Assembly: GCF_022968135.1 (NCBI RefSeq)
Contig: NZ_JALJRA010000001.1
Span: forward strand, 1 to 64,000
DNA from: Pseudorhizobium tarimense
GTDB lineage: Bacteria > Pseudomonadota > Alphaproteobacteria > Rhizobiales > Rhizobiaceae
DNA length: 64,000 nt
Direction of reading: 5' to 3'
Shown: piece after piece, positions 8,655 to 17,644 of the stretch
How positions within the stretch are numbered: position 1 is the stretch's first letter
Layout of the letters: the number at the start of each line of letters is the position of its first letter
The notes under the pieces: model-generated
The model's database searches: none
Told to the model about the DNA's origin: nothing
The model's input: only the letters and a program-made list of their open reading frames with translations
Made by a program: the position numbers and the translations under genes

Positions 8655-9584
8655 TCAGATGCCGCTGCCGGCTTCCTCCTGTGACTCGTCCTGCGGCACC
8701 AGAACCTTCAGCTCGCCAGCATGGATGCGGATTGTCACGTCGCGCCCCAGCGGCAGCAACTCGCCGTCGATGACGCAACGGGTGTCCTTGCGTTCGCGGG
8801 GGAAGTGAAGCTCCACTTCGGTCGCCGTCATTCCCTTGACCGCCTCGTTCTCCTTGAAACGCCCGCGCAGGATGTCGAAGGCGAGATGGGCGACGCCGCC
8901 GGGGGTCAACGGATCTGCGGTATAGAAGCCAAGATGGCCGCGCGTCACGTCGTCTGCGTAAAGCAGCGGATCAGAACCGAACTCGTTGTTTGAAACTGAA
9001 ATTGCGGACACCTTGCGCAGGCCCTTCTGCCCCTCGGCATTGAACTCTACCTCAAAGACCGGCGGATTGAACATCACACCGAACACCGCACGCGTGCTGG
9101 CGCGGATCTTGCCAAGGCGGGAGCCGAAGGTCATCGAGTTGCGATAGCGGACCATGCGGGCGTGAAGCCCCGCCGAGAACTGGTGGACGAAGCTCCGACC
9201 ATTGGCGCTAGCGATGTCCACATGCTGCACCCGGCCCTCCGCAAGGATGTCGAGGACTTCCCAGATATCGAGCGGCAGCTTCAGGGAGCGCGCAAAGAGG
9301 TTCATGGTTCCAGCCGGAACGATGCCGAGCGTCAGGCCGTTGCGCCAGGCGATGTCGGCAGCTGCGGAGATGGTGCCGTCGCCGCCACCGGCAATCAGGC
9401 CCTCGACCTCCGGCGTTGCGGCCACTCGCTGCATCGTCTCGACCACATCCGCGCCGGCAACGACGTGGCATTGGATCTTGTGGCCGGCCTCGGTGAAGGT
9501 CCGGGCGGAATGGGCGCAATAGGCATCCATATCCGTAGTCCTGAAGGTCCCGCCATCGCGGTTGAAGACGCCAACGAGATTCAT
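8655..9584 (-). CDS. Diacylglycerol kinase-family lipid kinase
   Basis: The 309-aa protein belongs to the DAGK catalytic family (PF00781, YegS/BmrU-like). It phosphorylates a membrane lipid headgroup, probably diacylglycerol or a sphingoid-like lipid, from the cytoplasmic side. The nucleotide-binding motif GGGDGTISAAA is near residue 67, followed by the family motif GIVPAGTMNLFARSL. The C-terminal beta-sandwich domain includes VIDGELLPLGR. It ends 4 bp from the stop of the glutamine synthetase-like gene (convergent). The lipid substrate cannot be assigned. Confidence 0.85.
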   Translation of the reverse strand: MNLVGVFNRDGGTFRTTDMDAYCAHSARTFTEAGHKIQCHVVAGADVVETMQRVAATPEVEGLIAGGGDGTISAAADIAWRNGLTLGIVPAGTMNLFARSLKLPLDIWEVLDILAEGRVQHVDIASANGRSFVHQFSAGLHARMVRYRNSMTFGSRLGKIRASTRAVFGVMFNPPVFEVEFNAEGQKGLRKVSAISVSNNEFGSDPLLYADDVTRGHLGFYTADPLTPGGVAHLAFDILRGRFKENEAVKGMTATEVELHFPRERKDTRCVIDGELLPLGRDVTIRIHAGELKVLVPQDESQEEAGSGI

Positions 9585-9810
9585 GATGTGCGGTCACTGT
9601 TCCCCGAAACTTGACGGCTGACAACGATTGATGCCGCCAAAGGTTGCCGGCCTGGAACAAATGACGAGCCGATCTCAGCTCCAGCTGCAGGCACCTGCCT
9701 TGCAAGATCGGCTCTACCGCGGCGCATCATCGCATGCTACCTCCCCATCGCTATTTGCAGCCGCCGTTCGGCGATCGCACTCCTCCTTTTCATGTACTGC
9801 GGCTTTTTCC

Positions 9811-11046
9811 ATGACAGAAACGATTGCTTCAGCTTCCTCCGCAGAACGCACTGCCGGCTTGGTATCCGCACAACCGCCCGCTCTTACACCGATGGCAATC
9901 CTCCTGATCGAGATCGCGCTGGCGATCGGCGGCTTCGGCATCGGCACCGGCGAGTTCGTAATCATGGGACTGCTGCCGGACGTCGCCTCGACCTATGGCG
10001 TCAGCATCCCGACGGCCGGCTATGTCATCAGCGCCTATGCGCTCGGCGTAGTGGTTGGTGCGCCAATCATTGCGATCCTGTCGGCGCGGATGTCGCGACG
10101 CAAACTCCTGCTCTGCCTGATGAGCCTGTTTGCGCTCAGCAACATCCTGAGCGCCGCCGCGCCCGATTTCTGGAGCTTTACCACGCTTCGGTTTATCACC
10201 GGACTTCCGCACGGCGCCTATTTCGGTGTCGCCTCGCTCGTCGCCGCCTCCATGGTGCCGCCGACCAAGAGGGCCCGGGCGGTGGGACGCGTCATGCTGG
10301 GACTGACGATCGCCACACTTGCCGGAACACCGCTTGCCACCTTCCTCGGCCAGGCGCTCAGCTGGCGCGCCGCCTTCCTGCTTGTGGGCGCGATTGCCGC
10401 GTTGACGGCGCTGCTGCTGTGGATCTTCCAACCGCAAGACAAGGTGCGGGATGGGGCGAGCATTCGCAGCGAGCTCACTGCCTTTGGCAAGGCGCAAGTC
10501 TGGCTGACGCTTGGTATCGCGGCCATTGGCTTCGGCGGCATGTTCTCCGTGTTCAGCTACATTGCTTCCACGACAACGGAAACGGCCGGGCTTCCGGTTG
10601 CCATGGTCTCGGTGGTGCTGGCGCTCTTCGGCCTCGGCATGAATGTCGGCAATATCGTCGGATCGCGGCTCGCAGACCTTTCGCTGCGCGGCACGATCGG
10701 CGGCTCGATGGTCTTCTATGTCGTGGTGATGATCGGCTTCGCCCTCTTCGCCCACCATCCCATCGCGCTCTACATCACCGTTTTCCTCGTCGGATGCGGG
10801 TTTGCTCCGGGACCTGCGCTGCAGACGCGCCTGATGGATGTCGCAGCCGATGCGCAAACGCTTGCCGCCGCCTCCAACCATTCCGCCTTCAACATTGCCA
10901 ACGCCCTCGGTGCCTGGCTCGGCGGGCTCGTCATCTCCTGGGGCTGGGGATTTTCCGCCACCGGTTATGTCGGTGCCCTGCTGTCGCTGCTCGGCCTCGG
11001 CGTCTTCCTGGTCTCGGTGGCGCTCGAGAGGAAAGGCGTTCGCTGA
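9811..11046 (+). CDS. MFS efflux transporter (AraJ/YdhP type)
   Basis: This is a 12-helix major facilitator, 411 aa from ATG 9811. The frame is open back to 9628 but the extra residues are polar, low in conservation and precede no membrane segment, so the later start is chosen. Helix 1 (ALAIGGFGIGTGEFVIMGLLPDVA) is the hallmark of the AraJ/YdhP/SotB sugar-or-drug exporter group. The helix 2-3 loop has the MFS motif A variant SARMSRRKLLL, and NHSAFNIANALGAWLGG marks helix 11. The substrate is unknown. It is a lone gene with no linked regulator. Confidence 0.85.
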   Translation: MTETIASASSAERTAGLVSAQPPALTPMAILLIEIALAIGGFGIGTGEFVIMGLLPDVASTYGVSIPTAGYVISAYALGVVVGAPIIAILSARMSRRKLLLCLMSLFALSNILSAAAPDFWSFTTLRFITGLPHGAYFGVASLVAASMVPPTKRARAVGRVMLGLTIATLAGTPLATFLGQALSWRAAFLLVGAIAALTALLLWIFQPQDKVRDGASIRSELTAFGKAQVWLTLGIAAIGFGGMFSVFSYIASTTTETAGLPVAMVSVVLALFGLGMNVGNIVGSRLADLSLRGTIGGSMVFYVVVMIGFALFAHHPIALYITVFLVGCGFAPGPALQTRLMDVAADAQTLAAASNHSAFNIANALGAWLGGLVISWGWGFSATGYVGALLSLLGLGVFLVSVALERKGVR

Positions 11047-11104
11047 GGCTCACGCCGTGGCAGAGACACCCCTGCCGCGGTTGATTTTCATTCTCAGCAC
11101 AACC

Positions 11105-11133
11105 TTAACAGCGAAAATGAATTGGTTTAAAAT
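11105..11133 (+). promoter_or_regulatory. Sigma-70-type promoter for the DoxX gene
   Basis: TTAACA (11105-11110) and TAAAAT (11128-11133) are separated by exactly 17 nt, each matching five of six consensus bases. They lie 28 bp before the DoxX start codon, which has its own GGGGGA ribosome binding site, so a short leader is expected. Confidence 0.6.
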
Positions 11134-11160
11134 GCTCCCGTTGAGCCATAGGGGGACAAC

Positions 11161-11577
11161 ATGGCGACTTCGCAGACGCATGCCTTCGGCAATCCGGTTG
11201 CCGCACTGACCGGCACCACCTGGTTTGGCTATCTTGCCAGAACCGTGCTCACCTTCATGTTCTGGGGGAGCGGGCTTTCGAAGCTGATGGATTTCGATGC
11301 TGGCGTGGCGGAAATGGCCCATTTCGGGCTCGAACCGGCCACGCTCTTCAACATCGCCGTGATCATCACGCAGCTTGGTGGCTCCGCGCTCATCATCCTC
11401 AACCGGTGGACCTGGCTAGGCGCCGGGGCGCTCGCCGTCTTCACCGCGCTGACAATCCCGATCGCCCATAATTTCTGGACGATGGAAGAACCCTTCAAGA
11501 CGATCGAGTTCTACGTCGTGATGGAGCACATCACGGTCATTGGCGCCTTGATGGTGGTTGCCTGGAAGGCCCGTTAA
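11161..11577 (+). CDS. DoxX family membrane protein
   Basis: A 138-aa protein with four hydrophobic helices matching the DoxX family (PF07681): a conserved early FMFWGSGLSKLMDF segment and a late HNFWTMEE motif before the fourth helix. DoxX proteins are small quinone-pathway or redox-associated membrane proteins of poorly defined function; some act with oxidoreductases under thiol or oxidative stress. The start is supported by GGGGGA nine bases upstream and a well-spaced promoter. It is monocistronic here, convergent with the L,D-transpeptidase gene (16 bp apart). Confidence 0.85.
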   Translation: MATSQTHAFGNPVAALTGTTWFGYLARTVLTFMFWGSGLSKLMDFDAGVAEMAHFGLEPATLFNIAVIITQLGGSALIILNRWTWLGAGALAVFTALTIPIAHNFWTMEEPFKTIEFYVVMEHITVIGALMVVAWKAR

Positions 11578-11593
11578 TCTTTCCAGCTAAACA

Positions 11594-12211
11594 TCAGGCC
11601 TGCAGGACCACGACGCGGTCCCCGACGTTGACGCGTTCGTAGAGGTCGATCACGTCGTGGTTCATCATGCGCACGCAGCCGCTCGACATCGCGTAGCCGA
11701 TCGTCTGCGGCTGATTGGTGCCGTGGATCCGGAAATGCGTGTCGTTGCCGTTGCGGTAGAGATACATTGCACGGGCGCCAAGTGGATTGTTCGGGCCGCC
11801 GGGAACGCCGGCTGCGTACTTCAAGTTCTTTTCCGGCTCGCGCCGGATCATGTTTGCCGTTGGCGTCCAGCTAGGCCATTCCGCCTTGCGACCGACGTAG
11901 GCGTTACCGCGGAAGGCGAGCCCTTCCTTGCCGACACCGACGCCGTAGCGCATCGCCTTGCCGCCTTCCATGATGTGGTACAGGCGACGGGCTGGCGTAT
12001 CCACCACGATCGTGCCCGGCTTGTGCGTCGTCTCATAAGCCACCACCTGACGGCGGAGCTCCGGTTTGATCTTTTCCAGCGGCACGCGCTTCAGCGGAAA
12101 AGGCTCGTCCGGCAGGGCAGCATAGTTGGCGCGGTCGTCCATGCCGCTCGAGGCACATCCGGTAACGAGAAGCGGCAGCCCGATCAGGAATCCGCGGCGG
12201 GAAAGCGACAT
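11594..12211 (-). CDS. L,D-transpeptidase lipoprotein (YkuD/ErfK family)
   Basis: A 205-aa periplasmic peptidoglycan enzyme that would form 3-3 crosslinks or attach proteins to peptidoglycan. ATG 12211 is the start, preceded by a GAGGA site; the frame extends five codons further to a TTG that overlaps that site. The N-terminus has SRRGFLIGLPLLVTGC, a twin-Arg-like start plus a lipobox, so it is likely a lipoprotein. The YkuD catalytic signature is present: HGTNQPQTIGYAMSSGCVRM, with catalytic Cys and flanking His, Gly and Arg. The rest of the domain has the usual GGPNNPLGARAMYL segment. Confidence 0.9.
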   Translation of the reverse strand: MSLSRRGFLIGLPLLVTGCASSGMDDRANYAALPDEPFPLKRVPLEKIKPELRRQVVAYETTHKPGTIVVDTPARRLYHIMEGGKAMRYGVGVGKEGLAFRGNAYVGRKAEWPSWTPTANMIRREPEKNLKYAAGVPGGPNNPLGARAMYLYRNGNDTHFRIHGTNQPQTIGYAMSSGCVRMMNHDVIDLYERVNVGDRVVVLQA

Positions 12212-12322
12212 GAATTGTGTCCTCAAGGTGTCGGTTTAGAGGCGGCAACTTAAGGACACTATGGTTAATGCAAAGATAACGACAGAACCAGCCTTATCAC
12301 GAAAACGTGGGATTGCCGCTCC

Positions 12323-13363
12323 TCAGGTGCGGAGCTTGATCGTCCCGTAGATGATGTTGCGGTTGGCTCCGAACTTCACCTCGGTTTCCACATCCCGACC
12401 CGCAACACTCTCGTTGATGATGTTCCACATCTCCGACTGCGAGCGTAGCAGCAAGGTCCAGTTCATGATCGTCTCCATGTAGCCGTCGTCCGGCACTTCT
12501 GTGGAGAAGTTGGCGAACAGGAACATGCCACCCGGCTTCAGCCGGTCGAGGCAGGTCTGCGTGAGCTTGATTGCCACCTTATCAGCCAGATAGTCATAGA
12601 GCCCGGCGGCGTAGATGAAGTCAAACGTGCCAAGGTCCTGTGATCTCGTCAGCATGCTGCGGACCGAGCCGTCGATCGCCTCCACGCAGGTGCCCTGGAA
12701 GTCGCGTGCGGTTGCGCCGACGCTCATCGGATCCTGGTCCAGAGCCACCCAGCGCTTGATGGCGCCCTGCTTCAGGGCTACCGAGCGATCTGCTTCGCGC
12801 AAGTGACCGGCGGCGATCGTCAGGATCTCGGCCTCCGGCCCTTTCTCGGCGGCGACCTGGTCCACGTAGCGCGTCAGCAGATCGCGCCGTTCGCGAACGG
12901 CAACCGCCGAAGGTGCGTTATACGTGTATCTGTGCAATGTCTGTCCCAGCAGTGAGGATGACCGGATCTCGTCTGCGACGGAAGGATGCCCGTAGATGAA
13001 ATCGATAAGGTGGGCATCGCCGGAATAGCCACGGGGCTTCTCGAACGACCACCGGGTGAAGGGATCTTCGTGGAAGTAGGCGCTGACTGGGTGGTTCTGC
13101 ACGATCGGCACGAGTTCCGGCCAGACAGCGTAGTAGCGGGCGCGGGTCTCGTGGAGCGATTTTATGAGGCGATCGATGATGACGGCGGGTTCCTGGCCCG
13201 CGGCAACCTGCTGAACTGCCACCGAAAGGGTCAGCGCCACCTGCGCCTTGGCTTCAACCAGATCATGTTCACCAGAGGATTCTTGAGGAGAGAAGATTTC
13301 CCGATGGACGGCTTCGGGCGTAATTAGGCTCTGCCCGTCGAAAGCAAATTCGCGTCTGTTCAC
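12323..13363 (-). CDS. SAM-dependent methyltransferase, hydroxypalmitate methyl ester-type family
   Basis: About 346 aa. The frame stays open upstream to 13477, but the upstream codons cover a poly-A tract and unconserved residues, so I favour GTG 13363. The N-terminal part carries RWSFEKPRGYSGDAHLIDFIY, characteristic of the class I methyltransferases annotated as extracellular-factor 3-hydroxypalmitic acid methyl ester biosynthesis proteins. The C-terminal half is the Rossmann domain: ILTIAAGHLREADRS for SAM, VALDQDPMSV for the acidic ribose contact, and the late LKPGGMFLFANF strand. The natural substrate is not established. It is divergent from a GGDEF-EAL gene. Confidence 0.7.
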   Translation of the reverse strand: MNRREFAFDGQSLITPEAVHREIFSPQESSGEHDLVEAKAQVALTLSVAVQQVAAGQEPAVIIDRLIKSLHETRARYYAVWPELVPIVQNHPVSAYFHEDPFTRWSFEKPRGYSGDAHLIDFIYGHPSVADEIRSSSLLGQTLHRYTYNAPSAVAVRERRDLLTRYVDQVAAEKGPEAEILTIAAGHLREADRSVALKQGAIKRWVALDQDPMSVGATARDFQGTCVEAIDGSVRSMLTRSQDLGTFDFIYAAGLYDYLADKVAIKLTQTCLDRLKPGGMFLFANFSTEVPDDGYMETIMNWTLLLRSQSEMWNIINESVAGRDVETEVKFGANRNIIYGTIKLRT

Positions 13364-13456
13364 ACCAATCTCGCTCGTTAATGGAAGGTTAACACCGTCC
13401 CAAGATGACCCAGGATCAAAAAAAAATCTTGCAGGTTTCGGTAACATGGTTAACGC

Positions 13457-13475
13457 GGGCCCACGGCCAGGGCCC
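13457..13475. repeat. Paired GGGCCC palindromes in a divergent intergenic region
   Basis: Two copies of the self-complementary GGGCCC (13457-13462 and 13470-13475) are separated by 7 nt between the methyltransferase and the cyclic-di-GMP gene. The arrangement could be an operator shared by both promoters. The rest of 13364-13664 shows an A-run at 13421-13429 and no convincing gene. Confidence 0.35.
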
Positions 13476-13664
13476 ACTCCTGCTTTTATTTAGAGATACT
13501 TAAGCTACTTCCAGTATTCCATTTCTGCGGGACGGCATATTCTGGTAGGAGCCAGGCTGGTCCGAAGAGACCGGTCAGGAGGACGGCGCATGCGAGCATG
13601 GGTCCGGGCCCCGACCGAGACGGACGACGCTCGACACCACAGCAATCAACGCAGTGGAAGGTGC

Positions 13665-15650
13665 ATGACGCACAGATTGGCCGATGTGTTAGAGATTGAC
13701 GTTCCGCGCGATCCGCTGCAGCAGCCGGATGCTGTTCTACACGCTCTATATAGGGAACACGGCGAGAAAATCCGGCAGCAGGCTACACGACAGGGGCTAT
13801 GGATCGCCGTCCTCGTCTACCTGCTCTTTTCGCTCAGCGACTTTTTGCTCATTCCGGATGCGGCGCCACTGACGGTCGCGACGCGTTTCGTCATCTCGGC
13901 CTTGATGCTGGCCGCGCTGGAACTGCAGATCTGGCGGAAAGCAAGCGCCGACGGAATCGACCGGCTTTCGGCAACCGCCCTGGTGGTTGCCTATGCCGGC
14001 TGGCTGGGCACTGCGCTGCAGACATCCCACGTCGAAGTGATGTCCTACTACATGGTCTTCGGCGCCATCTTCATGATGAGCGTCAACCTGTTCTTCAGCT
14101 TCGCCTTCAAGCTTTCGATTATCGCTTCAGCCGTCATCGTTCTCATATTCCTGTCCGGCCTCTACCAGATCCCCGCAGCTGACATAGGCTACAAGCTAAC
14201 GTTCGGCAGTTTCTGCGTCTCCTGCTTCATCTTCACCTCTTACGTGAACTGGAAGCTGAACCAGGAGCGCTACAACGTCTTCCTCAATGCCTTGGAAGCA
14301 AAGGCTCAACAGAAGGAAGCAATGGAGCGCGGCCAGCAGTTGCTGCGGCTTTCGAGGACCGATCCCCTCACCGGGGTGGACAATCGCAGGGCGATTGACC
14401 AGAGACTGCGCGACCTCTGGAATAGGTGGCAGACATCCCAGGAGGCGTTCGCGGCGATACTGGTCGATGTCGACTTCTTCAAGAGATACAATGATTGCTA
14501 TGGCCATCAGCAAGGCGACCGCTGCCTCATCATCGTAGCAGATGCGCTTCGCGCCTTCGCCGATGATCACAATGCGACGATCGGGCGATATGGCGGCGAG
14601 GAGTTCATCATACTTGCCAATGTGCGTAGTGCCCCGGAAGTCGCTGCCTTGGCCGAAGGCATTCGAGAAACCATCGAAAATCTGCGTCTTCAGCACGATC
14701 AGCGACGTGACGGCATGTCAACCGTCACGGTCAGCGTCGGTGCGGCGTACGCAAGTCTCCACTCGGCAAAACTGGAAAAAGTCATCTACGATGCTGATCG
14801 GGCGCTTTATTGCGCCAAGGCCGCGGGCCGCAACTGCGTCCGGCTCTTCGATCCATTCGATCCGCAGACCAGCGACGACCGCGAGCATGTGGCAGCGCTT
14901 CTCAAGATCGCCGTAGCGGAACAACTGGTCTCGATGGTCTATCAGCCTCTGCAGGACGTGGCTTCCGGCGAAGTATCGGCAGTAGAGTCACTTATGCGCC
15001 TGCGAATGCCGGACGGTGGCAGCGTCTCGCCCAACCTCTTCATCCCGATCGCGGAACGCACGGGGACGATCTTCGAGCTCGGCCAGTGGGCCATCCGGAC
15101 GGTGTGTCACGAGGTTTTGGCACCGAACCTGATGAAGGTTGCAAGTGTGAACGTCTCTCCGCTTCAACTCCGCAGTCCAGGTTTTGCAGCGTTCGTGGCA
15201 CTGACACTGGATGAGGCGGGAATCACGGGTGACAGGTTGGCTCTGGAGATAACCGAAGGCCAGGACATGGAGATGCATTCCAACGCCATCCGCTGCATCA
15301 GCGATCTCAAAAGCCTCGGCATAAAGATCTGGCTCGACGACTTTGGAACCGGCTTCGCTGGCCTCTCTTGGCTTCGGATCATCGATTTCGACTGCGTAAA
15401 GATCGACAAGTCCTTCGTTCAGGACTCCCAAACGCCGCGAGGTAGGGCCATGTTGGAAGACATCATTCGGCTGGTGCGGAACCGACAGGCGACGATCCTT
15501 GCGGAAGGTGTCGAGACGCTGGAGCAGGCCAAGCTGATGAAGTCCTTGGGGATTGATCTGGTGCAGGGCTACCATCTGGGCCGGCCTTCGTCAGTAAGCA
15601 CTCTCTTGGCGGCCAAGGACGCCCCTTCGCGAGCATCGTTGGCACGCTAA
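13665..15650 (+). CDS. Membrane-bound GGDEF-EAL cyclic-di-GMP enzyme
   Basis: The protein (661 aa from ATG 13665; an earlier in-frame ATG at 13590 is less likely) has six predicted N-terminal helices (about residues 44-195), then GGDEF and EAL domains. The cyclase signature is GGEEF at 310-314, which is catalytically competent, and no RxxD inhibitory site is visible before it. The phosphodiesterase domain begins with ESL (441-443) instead of EAL but keeps the metal and catalytic motifs NVSP, LEITEG, DDFGTG (558-561), KIDKSFV, AEGVET and QGYHLGRP. It could therefore make and degrade cyclic-di-GMP. Both active sites look intact, so which activity dominates cannot be decided. The membrane part is probably the sensor. 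Confidence 0.9.
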   Translation: MTHRLADVLEIDVPRDPLQQPDAVLHALYREHGEKIRQQATRQGLWIAVLVYLLFSLSDFLLIPDAAPLTVATRFVISALMLAALELQIWRKASADGIDRLSATALVVAYAGWLGTALQTSHVEVMSYYMVFGAIFMMSVNLFFSFAFKLSIIASAVIVLIFLSGLYQIPAADIGYKLTFGSFCVSCFIFTSYVNWKLNQERYNVFLNALEAKAQQKEAMERGQQLLRLSRTDPLTGVDNRRAIDQRLRDLWNRWQTSQEAFAAILVDVDFFKRYNDCYGHQQGDRCLIIVADALRAFADDHNATIGRYGGEEFIILANVRSAPEVAALAEGIRETIENLRLQHDQRRDGMSTVTVSVGAAYASLHSAKLEKVIYDADRALYCAKAAGRNCVRLFDPFDPQTSDDREHVAALLKIAVAEQLVSMVYQPLQDVASGEVSAVESLMRLRMPDGGSVSPNLFIPIAERTGTIFELGQWAIRTVCHEVLAPNLMKVASVNVSPLQLRSPGFAAFVALTLDEAGITGDRLALEITEGQDMEMHSNAIRCISDLKSLGIKIWLDDFGTGFAGLSWLRIIDFDCVKIDKSFVQDSQTPRGRAMLEDIIRLVRNRQATILAEGVETLEQAKLMKSLGIDLVQGYHLGRPSSVSTLLAAKDAPSRASLAR

Positions 15651-15700
15651 AAAAGGGCTCAGCCTCCATCACCGCCTTGGTACGCGAGGTTCGCCTTAGC

Positions 15701-17365
15701 TTACATGCTCGGATAGACCGGCCCCTCGCCGCCCTGCGGCGGAACCCAGTTGATGTTCTGGTTGGGGTCCTTGATGTCGCAGGTCTTGCAGTGGACGCAG
15801 TTCTGCGCGTTGATCACATAGACCTCCTCGCCGTCCTTCTCGACCCATTCGTAGACGCCAGCGGGACAGTAGCGGGTCGAAGGACCGGCATAAACGCCAA
15901 GTTCGGAGCGCTTCTGCAGCTCCATGTCATTTACCTGTAGGTGAACCGGCTGGTCTTCCTCGTGGTTGGTGTTGGAGAGGAAGACGGACGACAGGCGATC
16001 GAAGGTCAGCACCCCGTCCGGTCGCGGATAGGCGATCGGCTTGTGCTTGGCCGCCGGCTCCAGCGCCTCGGCATCCGTCTTGCCGTGTTTGAGCGTGCCG
16101 AGGAAGGAGAAGCCGAAGAGCTGGTTCGTCCACATGTCGATGCCGCCCAGCGCGATGCCGAGGCCGGTGCCGAGCTTGGACCACAGCGGCTTGACGTTGC
16201 GCACGCGCTTCAGGTCCTTGCCGATGTCGCTGTCGCGCCAGTCGTTCTCGATCTCGACCACCTCGTCGCTGGCACGACCAGCGGCAAGCGCTTCGGCGAT
16301 CCGTTCGGCCGCCATCATTCCGGAAAGGACGGCGTTGTGGCTGCCCTTGATGCGCGGCACGTTGACGAAGCCCGCCGAGCAGCCGATCAGCGCACCGCCG
16401 GGGAAGGAGAGCTTAGGCACGGACTGGTAGCCGCCCTCGGTGATGGCGCGGGCGCCATACGAGATGCGCTTGGCACCTTCGAAGGTGCCGCGGATCGCCT
16501 CGTGCGTCTTGAAGCGCTGGAATTCCTCGAAGGGGTAGAGATAGGGGTTCTTGTAGTTCAGGTGGACGACGAAGCCGACCGCCACTAGGTTGTCGTGCAG
16601 ATGGTAGAGGAAGGAGCCGCCGCCGGTGCTCATACCGAGCGGCCAGCCGAAGGAATGCTGCACGAGACCCGGCTTGTGGTTCTCCGGCCTCACCTCCCAG
16701 AGCTCCTTCAGGCCGATCCCATATTTCTGTGGCTCGCGGTCCTTCTGCAGATTGAACTTCGCGATCAACTGTTTGGCGAGCGAACCACGTACGCCCTCCC
16801 CGATCAGCACATACTTGCCGTGCAGCTCCATGCCGCGGGTGAAGTTCGGGCCCGGCTCGCCGTTGCGCCCCACGCCCATGTCGCCGGTCGCGACGCCACG
16901 CACCGCGCCGTCTTCGTCATAAAGCAGTTCCGTTGCCGCGAAACCCGGATAGATCTCGACGCCCAACCGTTCTGCCTTTTCCGCGAGCCAGCGACAGACG
17001 AGGCCGAGCGAGACGATGTAGTTGCCGTGGTTGTTCATCAGCGGCGGCATCAACGCGTTCGGCAGGCGCACCGAGCCGGCGGGGCCTAAAAACAGGAACT
17101 GGTCGTCCGTCACCGGCGTGGTGAAGGGATGTCCCTCCTCCTTGCGCCAGTCCGGAAGCAAGCGGTCGATGCCGATCGGGTCGACGACGGCGCCGGACAA
17201 CACATGGGCACCCACTTCCGCGCCCTTTTCGAGCACGACGACGGAAAGCTCCGGATTGACCTGCTTCAGGCGGATTGCGGCCGACAATCCGGCCGGCCCG
17301 GCACCGACGATCACAACGTCGAATTCCATGCTTTCGCGTTCGGGAAATTCCATCTCTTCGCTCAT
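15701..17365 (-). CDS. etfD: Electron transfer flavoprotein-ubiquinone oxidoreductase
   Basis: A 554-aa membrane-associated flavo-iron-sulfur enzyme that passes electrons from ETF (fatty acid, branched-chain amino acid and choline oxidation) to ubiquinone. The N-terminal FAD fold has VVIVGAGPAGLSAAIRLK. Conserved middle blocks include GCSAGFVNVPRIKGSHNA. The C-terminal 4Fe-4S cluster is intact, with Cys in RYCPAG near residue 497 and NCVHCKTCDIKDP near 523-531. Length and domain order match bacterial ETF-QO. A 14-bp palindrome lies 135 bp upstream in the divergent region and may regulate it. Confidence 0.95.
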   Translation of the reverse strand: MSEEMEFPERESMEFDVVIVGAGPAGLSAAIRLKQVNPELSVVVLEKGAEVGAHVLSGAVVDPIGIDRLLPDWRKEEGHPFTTPVTDDQFLFLGPAGSVRLPNALMPPLMNNHGNYIVSLGLVCRWLAEKAERLGVEIYPGFAATELLYDEDGAVRGVATGDMGVGRNGEPGPNFTRGMELHGKYVLIGEGVRGSLAKQLIAKFNLQKDREPQKYGIGLKELWEVRPENHKPGLVQHSFGWPLGMSTGGGSFLYHLHDNLVAVGFVVHLNYKNPYLYPFEEFQRFKTHEAIRGTFEGAKRISYGARAITEGGYQSVPKLSFPGGALIGCSAGFVNVPRIKGSHNAVLSGMMAAERIAEALAAGRASDEVVEIENDWRDSDIGKDLKRVRNVKPLWSKLGTGLGIALGGIDMWTNQLFGFSFLGTLKHGKTDAEALEPAAKHKPIAYPRPDGVLTFDRLSSVFLSNTNHEEDQPVHLQVNDMELQKRSELGVYAGPSTRYCPAGVYEWVEKDGEEVYVINAQNCVHCKTCDIKDPNQNINWVPPQGGEGPVYPSM

Positions 17366-17499
17366 AACCTGCTCCGCTTGCCGGCTCCACTCCGGCGCAT
17401 AACTTGTCTGACAACCTCATTGGCAAATGCCGCCTTGCTTGTCGACCTCGAAAACGACAGCATCTTCCGCCTCCGCGGCGGGCGCCGGCCGTATTACCT

Positions 17500-17513
17500 T
17501 TACGTGAACGTAA
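17500..17513. promoter_or_regulatory. Palindromic operator TTACGT-GA-ACGTAA (LiuR-like)
   Basis: A perfect 6-2-6 inverted repeat lies almost at the midpoint between the divergent starts of etfD (17365) and the FAD-linked oxidase (17645). From memory it resembles the sites assigned to LiuR, a MerR-family regulator of branched-chain amino acid catabolism whose predicted regulons include ETF-QO. No liuR gene is in the window, so the assignment is an inference. Confidence 0.5.
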
Positions 17514-17644
17514 GATACCGGCTAAAACATGAAGATCAAGTTATGCCATGGAGAGGACAGCGGGTCGTTGGAAAATGGTGGCCGGCATCTTGCAAAGATA
17601 CCGCCCTTCCTGCATCCCCGGCCGATCTGATCGGGGCAGAATCC

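Noticed and set aside
9792-11084. 430-codon plus-strand frame overlapping the MFS gene
   Set aside because: Frame-shifted shadow of the MFS transporter with Arg/His/Cys-rich sequence.
13421-13476. Upstream part of the methyltransferase frame
   Set aside because: Includes a poly-A-encoded FFF and the GGGCCC repeats and looks like intergenic DNA; GTG 13363 is the more likely start.
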